64,000 nucleotides of DNA from Dermatophilus congolensis (GTDB lineage Bacteria; Actinomycetota; Actinomycetes; Actinomycetales; Dermatophilaceae), in assembly GCA_030538115.1 (NCBI GenBank), contig JAUNUP010000008.1:40777-104776 (forward strand), read 5' to 3'. The notes under the pieces were generated by a model. That model worked only from the letters and a program-made list of their open reading frames with translations. It did not search any database and had not been told where the DNA came from. The position numbers and the translations under genes were made by a program. Of the stretch, positions 27,125 to 36,641 are shown one piece after another. Positions within the stretch are counted from its first letter, which is position 1. Each line of letters opens with the position of its first letter.

Positions 27125-28819
27125 ATGCGCCGATTCCGTGCGACCGCTGCCGTGTGCCTATCGCTGATACTTTTGATGCTCGCATCTCCGTTCACCACCG
27201 CCTCGGCGTCCCCCGACAAGGGACCGACATGGGCGCACAAGTCCGGCATGTCGGTGCCCGCGTACATCGCGTGGGGTTCGCAGGCCGACCTCGAAAGAAC
27301 CCTCGATCAGGTCGCGGCCACGGGAGTCACATGGTTCCGGTTCGATCTTCCTTGGAGCCAGATTTCGTGGGAACCGGGGCAAGCCGACTACGCCAGGTTC
27401 GACCGGGTCGTCGACGCGGCACTCTCGCGGGGCCTGAAACCCCTCGGCATCCTCAGCACTCTCGCGCCCTACGCTCGCCCGGCGGGTGCGACGCACAGTT
27501 ACGGACCGCGCACCGACGCCCAGCGCGCTGCGTTCGCGGGCTTCGTAAAGCAGGCCGTGAACAGGTACAAGGGCAAGGTCTCGCACTGGGAGATATGGAA
27601 CGAACCGAACCTGGACCAGTACTGGGCGCCCACGCCGAATCCTGCCGATTACGTCGCTCTCCTTCGGGTGAGCACCCCGGTCATCCGTTCGGCCTGTCCC
27701 TCGTGCACCATCGTCTCCGGCGGTACCGGCGGCGCCACGGATGCGCCCGACATGACCCCCCTCGACTGGTACACGGGTGTGTACGCGAACGCTCCTCAGG
27801 GCTTGTTCGACGCGGTGGGCGTGCATCCGTACTCCGACCTGCGGCACGGCTGGGGTGGGGAGATGTCGACGGTCCCGGCCATCCGCGCGGTGATGGCGAA
27901 GGGGGGACACGCTTCGATGCCGATCTGGGCGACGGAGGCCGGTTACTCCACAGCCGGGCAGCACAGTGTCACCGAGTCCGATGCCGCGCGCATGATGCGG
28001 GAGGCGGTCGCTGCGTGGCGAGAGGTGCCCCACCACGGCCCCTTCTTCTGGTACACGATGCAGGACGTGACGGACCCGAGCGGTGAGCGCCACATGGGGC
28101 TTCTGCGTCTGGACGGAAGCCCGAAGCCCTCGCACGCGGCGCTCGTGTCGATGAACAAGGAGTACGTGGGAGAGTCGCTGAGAGCGGCCATGGCTCCTGT
28201 GGTCACCGCCGAGGCCACCGACCTGACGACTGAGGGGGGCACGACCCGGGGCACCTTTACCCTCACCACGAGTGCGCCGCTGCGCGTGAAGATGGTGCTG
28301 GTGGCCGTGCGGGACGCCTCCGGTGGCAACCGCGACGTGCTGGCCGCCCGCGACACCGTGCTCGTCGGAAGACAGAGCTTCTCAGGCAAGCGTGCCGCGC
28401 TGCCGCAAGGCACCTACACCTACGGAGTGGCCTGGCAGACGCTTGACGGCACCTGGCACGGCCCCGGCTTCCACGGCCGACACACGGTGGGCGCAGCCAG
28501 GTCGGCGGCGGGAGCCGCGCTTTTCGACGCCGACGCGACCCTCGTCAGCGACGCGCGCGGCACCAGAGCCACCATGACCACGTACGCCGACGGCTCCGTG
28601 CCCGCGAAGGCCGTCATCGTCGCCGTTCGCGACCAAGCCGGCCGGCTGTGGGACGTCTGGGGCGCGGCGAACACCACGCTTGCGGGGATCCAGACCCGCA
28701 CCGCCTCGCGGGAACCGCTGCCGGCCGGAACATACACATACGCGGTCGCGTACCAAGGGTCCGACGGTGTGTGGCGCGGCATCCGGGACGACAAGAAGCA
28801 GACCTTGGTCGTCCCCTGA
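27125..28819 (+). CDS. Secreted PslG-like glycoside hydrolase with duplicated C-terminal domain
   Basis: 564 residues. Signal peptide of about 28 residues (MRRFRATAAVCLSLILLML.., cleavage after ASA). The TIM-barrel domain (about 30-345) carries WEIWNEPNLDQYW (acid/base Glu near 160) and WATEAGYST (nucleophile Glu near 270), and it aligns closely with the anchored enzyme at 12068-13315. The rest is two related modules of about 85 residues (about 360-450 and 460-560) sharing the phrases VAVRD, LPQGTYTYGVAWQ and LPAGTYTYAVAYQ. These look like beta-sandwich carbohydrate-binding or structural domains. ATG 27125 has GGGAG 5 nt upstream. Likely digests or trims the exported polymer. Confidence 0.83.
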   Translation: MRRFRATAAVCLSLILLMLASPFTTASASPDKGPTWAHKSGMSVPAYIAWGSQADLERTLDQVAATGVTWFRFDLPWSQISWEPGQADYARFDRVVDAALSRGLKPLGILSTLAPYARPAGATHSYGPRTDAQRAAFAGFVKQAVNRYKGKVSHWEIWNEPNLDQYWAPTPNPADYVALLRVSTPVIRSACPSCTIVSGGTGGATDAPDMTPLDWYTGVYANAPQGLFDAVGVHPYSDLRHGWGGEMSTVPAIRAVMAKGGHASMPIWATEAGYSTAGQHSVTESDAARMMREAVAAWREVPHHGPFFWYTMQDVTDPSGERHMGLLRLDGSPKPSHAALVSMNKEYVGESLRAAMAPVVTAEATDLTTEGGTTRGTFTLTTSAPLRVKMVLVAVRDASGGNRDVLAARDTVLVGRQSFSGKRAALPQGTYTYGVAWQTLDGTWHGPGFHGRHTVGAARSAAGAALFDADATLVSDARGTRATMTTYADGSVPAKAVIVAVRDQAGRLWDVWGAANTTLAGIQTRTASREPLPAGTYTYAVAYQGSDGVWRGIRDDKKQTLVVP

Positions 28820-30274
<1,455 letters not shown>

Positions 30275-30332
30275 TTTCGCGAGCACGCGATGAAGCAGCG
30301 CATGCGGCTGTTGCGGTGTGCGTGAATGCGTG

Positions 30333-30364
30333 AAGGCGCGCCGGGTCTGACCCGGCGCGCCTTT
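30333..30364 (+). terminator. Intrinsic terminator after eno
   Basis: A 14-bp perfect stem (AAGGCGCGCCGGGT with its complement) and a 3-nt loop, ending in CCTTT. It lies 58 nt after the eno stop, before the next promoter. Confidence 0.75.
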
Positions 30365-30425
30365 CGCGTGCGCCGCGACACCCCCTGCGGGAGTGGGGCG
30401 GAGTGGAGGCGACCCGCGCGGCGCG

Positions 30426-30431
30426 TAGGCT
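30426..30431 (+). promoter_or_regulatory. Leaderless-type -10 element, ftsB-like gene
   Basis: TAGGCT ends 7 nt before the ATG at 30439, so transcription would start at or next to the start codon. No good Shine-Dalgarno sequence is present, in agreement with a leaderless mRNA. Confidence 0.55.
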
Positions 30432-30438
30432 CGTGGGC

Positions 30439-31407
30439 ATGGCTCGCTCCACTCGACGCACCCCGGCAGGCCCAGGCCGCCGTGCCCCCGCGTCGGGTCG
30501 TCGCCCGCAGGGGCGAGGGGCGGGCTCGGTCGGCGGCGGTCCGCGCTCGTCGGTGCGCCCCGGCTCCGCGGCCCCGCAGCGCGGCGGTTCGGGCGGAAGC
30601 TCCGGGCGGTTCGCGAAGTCGTCCACCAAGCGGCTCGCGATTCTCGCCGGCATCCTCGTGGTGCTGGCCCTCATGCTCGTGCCCACGCTGCGCGGATACC
30701 TCAGCCAGCGGGCGCAGATCGAGGCCCTCGAAGAGGAGGTCGCGCAGCGCACCCAAGCCGTCGACCAACTCGGCCGCGAACTGAGCCGCTTCGACGACCC
30801 TGCGTTCGTCGAACAGGAGGCGCGTCGTCGGCTCAAGTTCGTGCGACCCGGTGAGACGTCGTACCAGGTACTCGACGCGGAGGGGCTCTCGGGCTCAGAA
30901 CTGGCCGCGGCCGGTAGCGTCGTGCGGCCCAACGAGGCGGCGGGAACCACCTGGTACGGGCGCGTGTGGAGTTCGCTCGACGCGGCCGACTCCCTGTCTC
31001 CGAAAGACGTGAACGCCCCCCTCGCGCCGATCTCACCGGATTCGAGCGCGCCGTCTGCGCCGGTGTCCGGCGCACCCGCCTCCAGCGGCACCGGCACGTC
31101 TGACGGTGGGACAGGTGCGAGCGGCACTGACGGCACCGACGAGCGCGCGGGTACCGGCGAGCGCACGGGCACCGGCGGTACTGACAGAACTGACGGCACT
31201 GCTGATCGAGAGACCAGCACGCAGGAATCGGGCTCGCAGGGCACCCGTACGCAGGGCACGACAGAGACGACTGATACCGAGAGGTCCGCAGAGCGTCGGG
31301 GCACACAGACCCGCGAATCCACCTCCACCCGCACCTCCGAGGGCACGAGGGAACGGACCAACTCGGAAAGCACGAGAACAGAAAGCACGAGCACCCAGAC
31401 ACCGTGA
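30439..31407 (+). CDS. FtsB/DivIC-like septum formation initiator protein with long low-complexity tail
   Basis: 322 residues, about two to three times longer than a minimal FtsB. A basic Gly/Pro/Arg-rich N terminus (1-60), one membrane helix (about 65-85, RLAILAGILVVLALMLV), then a coiled coil (QRAQIEALEEEVAQRTQAVDQLGREL) and the DPAFVEQEARRRLKFVRPGE motif diagnostic of the family. FtsB works in the divisome with FtsL and FtsQ. From about residue 200 the chain is a low-complexity Ser/Thr/Gly/Arg tail (many GTxxT, TGTG and TESTRT phrases). Position after eno and before the DUF501 gene matches the actinobacterial order. Its stop overlaps the next start by GTGA. Confidence 0.88.
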   Translation: MARSTRRTPAGPGRRAPASGRRPQGRGAGSVGGGPRSSVRPGSAAPQRGGSGGSSGRFAKSSTKRLAILAGILVVLALMLVPTLRGYLSQRAQIEALEEEVAQRTQAVDQLGRELSRFDDPAFVEQEARRRLKFVRPGETSYQVLDAEGLSGSELAAAGSVVRPNEAAGTTWYGRVWSSLDAADSLSPKDVNAPLAPISPDSSAPSAPVSGAPASSGTGTSDGGTGASGTDGTDERAGTGERTGTGGTDRTDGTADRETSTQESGSQGTRTQGTTETTDTERSAERRGTQTRESTSTRTSEGTRERTNSESTRTESTSTQTP

Positions 31408-32036
31408 CCGACGAATCCACCGGCGCCCACGCAGGCGTCGACCCCGTCTCCGATCCCACTCTGCTCGCCGCCTTGGGTCTCGAAGCGGCCTCCGACGCCG
31501 ATGTCGCGGCGATCGAAGGGCAACTCGGGCGCATGCCGCGCGGCGTGATCGGAATCGCGTCGCGGTGTCCGTCGGGTCACCCCAACGTCGTCGCCACGGC
31601 GCCCCGGCTGCCCGACGGAACCCCGTTTCCGACGACCTTCTACGCGACCTGCCCCACGCTGACCGGTGCGATTTCCACGCTCGAGGCGTCAGGACTGATG
31701 CGCGAGATGAGCGAACGGCTCGACGCGGACGCAGACGCTGCCACCTCCGCTCCTGACACCGACGCTGCAGACGGGACGGACGCCTCCGAAGGGCTCGCGG
31801 CGGCCTATGCGGCGGCTCACGACGACTACCTCGCTCGCCGCGCCCGCCTGGGCACAGTTCCCGAGATCGAGGGCATCTCCGCGGGCGGCATGCCGAGGCG
31901 CGTCAAGTGCCTACACGTTCTCGTCGGCCACTCCCTCGCGGCGGGCCGGGGCGTCAACCCCTTCGGAGACGAAGCGATCGACGCCCTCGCCGAGCGTGGC
32001 CTGTGGCCCACGGGCGCGTGCGCGGCCAGACGCTGA
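31404..32036 (+). CDS. DUF501 domain-containing protein
   Basis: 210 residues. Conserved phrases of the family: GRMPRGVIGIASRCPSGHPNVVATAPRLPDGTPFPTTFYATCP at the N terminal half and GMPRRVKCLHVLVGHSLAAGRGVNPFGDEA near the C terminus. These include two Cys (CP, KC) and His residues that look like a metal or active site. An Asp/Ala-rich insert (about 100-130) separates them. The function of DUF501 is unknown. It is nearly always between the ftsB-like gene and ppx in actinobacteria. The GTG start overlaps the upstream stop (GTGA). Confidence 0.9.
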   Translation: MTDESTGAHAGVDPVSDPTLLAALGLEAASDADVAAIEGQLGRMPRGVIGIASRCPSGHPNVVATAPRLPDGTPFPTTFYATCPTLTGAISTLEASGLMREMSERLDADADAATSAPDTDAADGTDASEGLAAAYAAAHDDYLARRARLGTVPEIEGISAGGMPRRVKCLHVLVGHSLAAGRGVNPFGDEAIDALAERGLWPTGACAARR

Positions 32037-32083
32037 CGCCGCGACTCCCTCCGGTTCATCTGCCTCGTCTCCAGGAGTACCCC

Positions 32084-33082
32084 ATGCGCGTGGCCGCCGT
32101 CGACTGCGGTACGAATTCGATTCGCCTGCTCGTCGCAGAAGCCCCGGTGGGTGCCGGCGCATCGACGCTGCTCACCGATGTCGTGCGTCGCGTGGAGGTC
32201 GTACGGCTCGGGTACGGCGTCGACGCCACCGGGGTCATCGCGCCCGAGTCGATGGAGCGGGCGCTGGCCATGACCCGTGAATACGCCTCCGAATGCGACC
32301 GGCTCGGCGTGGAGGCAGTGCGCTTCGTGACCACCTCGGCAGCCCGCGACGCCCGAAACGCAGACGACTTCATTGCAGGGGTGGAGCAGGCTTTCGGCGG
32401 TCGCGATGTTCGCCCGGAGGTGCTCAGCGGCCAGGAGGAGGCCGAGCTGTCGTTTCTCGGTGCCACCGGCGGGCTTGCCGAGGCCGGCGCCGAAGCCCCC
32501 TATCTCGTCGTGGATCTCGGGGGTGGCTCCACCGAGTTCGTGCTCGGCGACGGCGACGTGCCGACCCGGATGCTCACGGCGACCTCGACCGACATGGGCT
32601 GCGTGCGGACGACCGAGAGGTACCTGCGCGAGCTGCACACCCACCACGCCTCGGGCGGGCAGAGCGATGGGGTAGGCGGGGTCGAAGCCGCTCTCGAAGA
32701 CATCGACGCACACCTCGACCGGGTGGAGGCAGAACTCGACTTCTCCGGAGTGGGCACGCTGGTGGGTCTCGCCGGCACCGTCACCACGGTCACGGCCCAT
32801 ACGATGCAGTTGCCGCGCTACGACTCCGCAGCGGTGCACCTGGCCAGGCTCGATGTCGGAGAGGTGCTCGCCGCCTGCGATGACCTGCTCGCCTCCGGCC
32901 GGGGGCGCCTCGCGGCGCTGCCGTACATGCATCCCGGACGCGTCGACGTCATCGCCGCGGGCGCGCTCATGTGGGGGCGCATCGTGACTCGCGTGGCCCA
33001 AGCTTCGGGCATCGACACGGTACTCACCTCCGAGCACGACATCCTCGACGGCATCGCGCGCTCGCTGCTGCGTGAAGCGTGA
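32084..33082 (+). CDS. ppx: Exopolyphosphatase/guanosine pentaphosphate phosphatase family (Ppx/GppA)
   Basis: 332 residues. The ASKHA phosphate-binding motifs are present: VAAVDCGTNSIRLLVAE (phosphate 1) and YLVVDLGGGSTEFVLG (phosphate 2), with VRFVTTSAARDARN and SGQEEAELSFLG between and LAGTVTTVTA later. Hydrolyses polyphosphate and/or pppGpp; which substrate dominates cannot be said. It lacks the C-terminal HD domain of long Ppx proteins, as is usual for the actinobacterial short form. ATG 32084 has CAGGAG at a 7-nt spacing. It lies 47 nt downstream of the DUF501 gene. Confidence 0.92.
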   Translation: MRVAAVDCGTNSIRLLVAEAPVGAGASTLLTDVVRRVEVVRLGYGVDATGVIAPESMERALAMTREYASECDRLGVEAVRFVTTSAARDARNADDFIAGVEQAFGGRDVRPEVLSGQEEAELSFLGATGGLAEAGAEAPYLVVDLGGGSTEFVLGDGDVPTRMLTATSTDMGCVRTTERYLRELHTHHASGGQSDGVGGVEAALEDIDAHLDRVEAELDFSGVGTLVGLAGTVTTVTAHTMQLPRYDSAAVHLARLDVGEVLAACDDLLASGRGRLAALPYMHPGRVDVIAAGALMWGRIVTRVAQASGIDTVLTSEHDILDGIARSLLREA

Positions 33083-33141
33083 CGATGTCTCGGGAGCCGA
33101 CCACACGGCTGCTAACCGTGCTGCCGGGGCCGGTGGCGGGA

Positions 33142-33147
33142 TAACCT
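33142..33147 (+). promoter_or_regulatory. Leaderless-type -10 element, ACT protein gene
   Basis: TAACCT ends 6 nt before the ATG at 33154, the spacing expected for a leaderless transcript. Confidence 0.55.
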
Positions 33148-33153
33148 CGAGGC

Positions 33154-33699
33154 ATGAGCGAGCAACTCATCGCAGTGCATGGCATCGGTCGAGACCGCAG
33201 CGGACTCATCAGCGAGATGACGAACGCCCTCGTGCCGCTGGCCGTCTACCACGACGACCCGCGTACGGCGCTGCTGCCCGGCGGTAACTTCGCCGCGCTG
33301 GTCGTGCTGCGCACCGAGGCGGGCCTCGCCGCGGTCGAGGCTGCGGTCGAGTCGCTGCGCAAGCCCGATTTCTTGATCAACGTGTGGGAGCTCGACGATC
33401 ACACGCTCGACGAGAGCGAGAAGGGGCGCCCGCTCGTCTTGCGCATCCACGCGCAGGGCCGCCCCGGCATCATCGCCTCGTTCACCAAGGTCGTTGCCAA
33501 GCACGGTGGTTCGATCCACGATTTCGGTACCCGCATCGGTGGTGGCCGTGTGTCGGTGCTGCGCGTCGAGTTGCCGAACCGCACCCCCGAACTGCTCGAA
33601 GAGCTGCAGCGCGACCTCTTCCACATGGGCGAGGTCACGGGCGTCGGCATCAAGCTGTACGACCCCAAGGTGGGCGAACAAGAGGCCATCCTCGACTGA
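33154..33699 (+). CDS. Double ACT-domain protein (GcvR-like)
   Basis: 181 residues formed by two ACT domains. The first (about 1-85) begins LIAVHGIGRDRSGLISEMTNAL; the second (about 95-175) begins LRIHAQGRPGIIASFTKVVAKHGGSIHDF. The GRPGI and RSGLI turns are the ligand-binding loops of ACT domains. This layout matches glycine-cleavage repressor GcvR and ACT-only regulatory proteins, which bind amino acids and act through partner proteins. It has no DNA-binding domain of its own. No glycine cleavage gene is in the window, so the regulated process is unknown. Confidence 0.85.
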   Translation: MSEQLIAVHGIGRDRSGLISEMTNALVPLAVYHDDPRTALLPGGNFAALVVLRTEAGLAAVEAAVESLRKPDFLINVWELDDHTLDESEKGRPLVLRIHAQGRPGIIASFTKVVAKHGGSIHDFGTRIGGGRVSVLRVELPNRTPELLEELQRDLFHMGEVTGVGIKLYDPKVGEQEAILD

Positions 33700-33721
33700 G
33701 CCGAGTCGAGCCCTCCCTATG

Positions 33722-33754
33722 CAGCCGTCGCCGGTAGCTCATCGGTGGCGGCTG
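33722..33754 (+). terminator. Hairpin between ACT gene and tRNA gene
   Basis: An 11-bp stem (CAGCCGTCGCC against GGTGGCGGCTG, two G-T pairs) with an 11-nt loop, followed by TTGCCTT. Probably ends the ACT transcript before the tRNA. Confidence 0.5.
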
Positions 33755-33776
33755 TTGCCTTCGGTAGCCTGTTCGT

Positions 33777-33850
33777 GCCCCCGTAGCCCAACCGGCAGAG
33801 GCAGGCCACTTAAAATGGCTGTGTTGCGGGTTCGACTCCCGTCGGGGGCA
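33777..33850 (+). tRNA. tRNA with UAA anticodon (Leu by anticodon), class I shape
   Basis: A full cloverleaf can be drawn by hand. The acceptor stem GCCCCCG/CGGGGGC (33777-33783 with 33843-33849) has 7 pairs. The D arm has GCC/GGC, and the anticodon stem GGCCA/TGGCT (33804-33808, 33816-33820) surrounds the loop CTTAAAA, giving anticodon TAA at 33811-33813. A 5-nt variable region (GTGTT) comes next, then the T arm GCGGG-TTCGACT-CCCGT and discriminator A at 33850. CCA is not encoded. The anticodon reads UUA leucine codons, but bacterial leucine tRNAs normally carry a long variable arm, absent here. Confidence 0.85.
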
Positions 33851-34049
33851 CGACTGACGTTCCGATCCGCGTCATGACCTGCTCGGTCGCGGGCGGCGCG
33901 TTTCGCGCCGGTATTGCGGGAAATCGAGGGTTTCCGGGAACAACGCAGGCCACGACGGCGTCGTACCTACCAGAGTCGCTTGTCGGCTGACCTGAACCGC
34001 GGATCCTCGTGATCCGCGCATCCACCACCGTCTTCTCGGAGGAAACCAC

Positions 34050-34916
34050 ATGAGCAACCCGGTCTTCGACCGCATCGACAAGGATGTGAGCCGGGGCGGG
34101 TACGCCGGTTTCGGCAATCGCCCGACCACCGACCAGCGGCCTGCGTCGTACGGACAGTACGGCGCCTACCAAGACCAACTGTCTGCCCAGCAGATGGAAG
34201 ACCTGTACAACGCGCCTTCGGCCACCGCCGCCGCGAGCCGCAAGCTGACCGTCGACGACGTCGTGATGAAGGCCCTCGGCCTGTTCGCGATCGTGCTCGT
34301 CATGGCGGGCGTGACGATGTTCGCGCTGGCCCCGATGTTCGGCCCAGGTATCGTGCTGGGCGCGATCGTCGCGACGCTGGTGCTCGGCATCGTCATCGCG
34401 ATGAAGAAGACGATCAGCGTGCCGCTCATCGTTCTCTACGCCGGGCTCGAGGGTGTCCTCGTCGGAGCCGTAACCGCGGTCTACGGCAACGCGTTCGGCC
34501 CCGGTGTCGTTTCGACGGCGATCATCGCCACCCTCTCGGTCTTCGTCGCGATGTTCGCGGGCTGGAAGACCGGATTCATCAAGGTGACCAGCAAGTCGCG
34601 CCGCATCTTCGGCATGGCGATTCTCGGCTACCTCGTCTTCGCGCTGGCCAACCTCGTGGCCGCATGGGCGTTCGGCGCCAACTCCGGCTGGGGCTTCTTC
34701 GGATTCGGCTCGGCCATGTCGATCGGTATCTCGGTTCTCGCGGTCGGCCTGGCCTCGTACTCGCTGGCCATGGACTTCGACTCGATCGACCGCGCGGTCG
34801 CCGCGCAGGTGCCCGAGAAGTACTCGTGGCTGCTGGCGCACGGCCTCATCGTCACGCTCGTGTGGCTCTACCTGGAGATCCTGCGCCTCGTCGCCCAGCT
34901 CCAGGGCCGCGACTGA
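34050..34916 (+). CDS. Bax inhibitor-1/YccA family membrane protein
   Basis: 288 residues. A Gly/Tyr/Gln-rich soluble N terminus of about 65 residues is followed by about seven membrane helices. Family features: LTVDDVVMKALGLFAIVLVMAG, IVLYAGLEGVLVGAVTAVYG and, near the C terminus, the conserved acidic phrase SYSLAMDFDSID, then the EKYSWLLAHGLIVTLVWLYLEILRLV stretch. Members are proposed to conduct Ca2+ or affect membrane protein quality control; the role in actinobacteria is unknown. ATG 34050 has GGAGGAAACCAC upstream. The next gene starts 3 nt after its stop. Confidence 0.92.
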   Translation: MSNPVFDRIDKDVSRGGYAGFGNRPTTDQRPASYGQYGAYQDQLSAQQMEDLYNAPSATAAASRKLTVDDVVMKALGLFAIVLVMAGVTMFALAPMFGPGIVLGAIVATLVLGIVIAMKKTISVPLIVLYAGLEGVLVGAVTAVYGNAFGPGVVSTAIIATLSVFVAMFAGWKTGFIKVTSKSRRIFGMAILGYLVFALANLVAAWAFGANSGWGFFGFGSAMSIGISVLAVGLASYSLAMDFDSIDRAVAAQVPEKYSWLLAHGLIVTLVWLYLEILRLVAQLQGRD

Positions 34917-34918
34917 GC

Positions 34919-35251
34919 ATGAACCTCCGTACCGAACCCGGTGCCGACCCGGTACCGGAGGACGTACGCACAGAGTGCAAGCGCCTGGCCGAGCGGTGGT
35001 CTCAACTGCCGCTCGACCGGGCGCTTCGCCATGTGCCGACCATGCACGCATATGTCGTCGAGCTGGCGCACGTGGACGCGGAGAACCGCGGGATCGCCGA
35101 TGGAGTCGACGTGGCTGCCGTGCTCGGCGAGCCGCGCCCGGAGCGCGTGATCGACCAACTCGCGGCCGTGCTGTTCGACCTCTACGACGCCGGAGGCGCA
35201 CCGTCGGGCGTCGCGGATCGGCTCATCGACCTACGGCGCTCCCTCGCCTGA
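34919..35251 (+). CDS. Small soluble protein of unknown function
   Basis: 110 residues, not recognised. It is acidic and mostly helical by composition, with no membrane segment or signal. Patterns such as LAERWSQLPLDRALRHVPTMHAYVVEL and VIDQLAAVLFDLYDAG suggest a compact helical bundle. The start is 3 nt after the BI-1 family stop, so it is presumably co-transcribed with and perhaps coupled to it. A bidirectional-looking hairpin follows. Confidence 0.7.
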   Translation: MNLRTEPGADPVPEDVRTECKRLAERWSQLPLDRALRHVPTMHAYVVELAHVDAENRGIADGVDVAAVLGEPRPERVIDQLAAVLFDLYDAGGAPSGVADRLIDLRRSLA

Positions 35252-35277
35252 CCGGCCGCCTCGAACCGTCGCAGTGA

Positions 35278-35323
35278 CCGTTTAGTCGACGTCAGTTCGG
35301 CTCGGAACGGGCCGAGTAAACGG
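35278..35323. terminator. Hairpin between convergent genes (likely bidirectional terminator)
   Basis: CCGTTTA (35278-35284) and TAAACGG (35317-35323) pair perfectly, with an inner CTCGG/CCGAG stem. It lies between the plus-strand small gene and the minus-strand GDSL gene and can serve both. Confidence 0.55.
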
Positions 35324-35345
35324 ACACCATTGCGACTCAGTCGTC

Positions 35346-36386
35346 TCAGTCGTCACCGTTGTCGTCGTCGAGGTCGTGGTCGTTGTCGTCGCCGGGCGGG
35401 CCGTCGGGCTTGCGGCGGCGCAGCACCTGGGCCCACCGTCCGCGCGGGCCGACCCGGCGGCCGCCGACCTCGGCTCCGCTGACCTCATACCCGGGACGGC
35501 CGACCGCGTGCTTCGCGGCCTGGGCGACCGGCTCGACTGCTTCTCCGCGTAGACGGTCGGGGCCGCGATCGCTCTCCTCCGGCCACAGACCCAACGCCGC
35601 GCAGACGCTCGGCAGCAGGGCGGAGGCGACCCGCGCGTACCCGGCGGACGACGGGTGAAACCGGTCTTCGGAAAAGAGGTGCTCGGGGGCCGAGAGAAAG
35701 TCGGGGGCGAGCAGGTCGCCGGTGGAGACCGTGCGGCCTCCCGCTTCGACCACGGCGACGGTCTGAGCAGCGGCCATGTCACGGCTCCAGTACCGCGCGA
35801 TGGACTTGAGGGGCTGAGGCAGCGGCTTGATCGTGCCCAGATCGGGGCACGTGCCGACCACGACCTCCGCACCCGAATCCCGCAGGCGGGTGACAGCTGC
35901 GACGAGATCGCGCACAGAGGCCGCCTGGTCGACGCGGTGGGTGACGTCGTTACCGCCCACGATGATCACTGCAACGTCGGGTGTCGTGACCTCGGTGAAG
36001 ACCTCGTCGAGCTGGGAGTCGAGCCAGCTCGCCTCGCCTCCGGTCTGGGCCTTGTTCGTCAGTCGCACCGGGCGTCCCGCCAACGCAGACACGCCCACGG
36101 CGAGAATGCCGCCGATGGTCTGGAACCGGTTGTCGGCACCGAGGCCTGCGGCGAGGCTGTCGCCGATGACCACGAGGTCGATGACCGGGCCGAGACCGCC
36201 TCCGTAGATATCGGACGCCTCCGGGCCCGCTTCGAACGGTTTGCCGACCACCCGGCGGGCGCTGGCGGCTTCGAGCCGCAACAGTCCGTAGGTGACCAGA
36301 CCGGCGGCGCTGACCCCGGTGATGCCGAGACCGCCTCCGTAGACGGCCGCTGCTGCGACGCGTCGCGCTCGGCTCGCGCGAGACAT
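35346..36386 (-). CDS. SGNH/GDSL-type hydrolase
   Basis: 346 residues from ATG 36386, preceded by GAAGGCAGGGG. An N-terminal hydrophobic segment (about 12-40) anchors or exports the enzyme. Block I is VVIGDSLAAGLG, block III VGGNDVTH and block V DRFHPSSAGYARVA, giving the Ser, Asn and His of the fold. The last 15 residues are nearly all Asp/Asn (DDNDHDLDDDN), encoded by a GTC-rich repeat, which may be unfolded. In-frame starts at 36467 and 36473 exist. A family assignment only; substrate unknown. Confidence 0.85.
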   Translation of the reverse strand: MSRASRARRVAAAAVYGGGLGITGVSAAGLVTYGLLRLEAASARRVVGKPFEAGPEASDIYGGGLGPVIDLVVIGDSLAAGLGADNRFQTIGGILAVGVSALAGRPVRLTNKAQTGGEASWLDSQLDEVFTEVTTPDVAVIIVGGNDVTHRVDQAASVRDLVAAVTRLRDSGAEVVVGTCPDLGTIKPLPQPLKSIARYWSRDMAAAQTVAVVEAGGRTVSTGDLLAPDFLSAPEHLFSEDRFHPSSAGYARVASALLPSVCAALGLWPEESDRGPDRLRGEAVEPVAQAAKHAVGRPGYEVSGAEVGGRRVGPRGRWAQVLRRRKPDGPPGDDNDHDLDDDNGDD

Positions 36387-36641
36387 GAACCCCTGCCTTC
36401 TGGTGTCGACGACGGTGTGACCCGATGCTCGCGCCTCCCCGCGGCGTGCTGTGTCACTGTCTCTCATGGCCACGGTAACGGCCGAAGGTGAACGGCGACT
36501 GCATGAGGTCCCCGCCCGGGCACCGGATCACCGGGGACGCGGACTGCGATCCACCTCCGAGTGCCCTCATCGACGCGCTCGCGCGGTCGATGAGCAGGGC
36601 GAAGGGCAGCAGTGGCCGGCGCTGCGCCCCGGAACTCATGG

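Noticed and set aside
33082..34049. Attachment site or integrated element at the tRNA gene
   Set aside because: No repeat of the tRNA 3' end and no integrase or phage-like gene nearby in the window.
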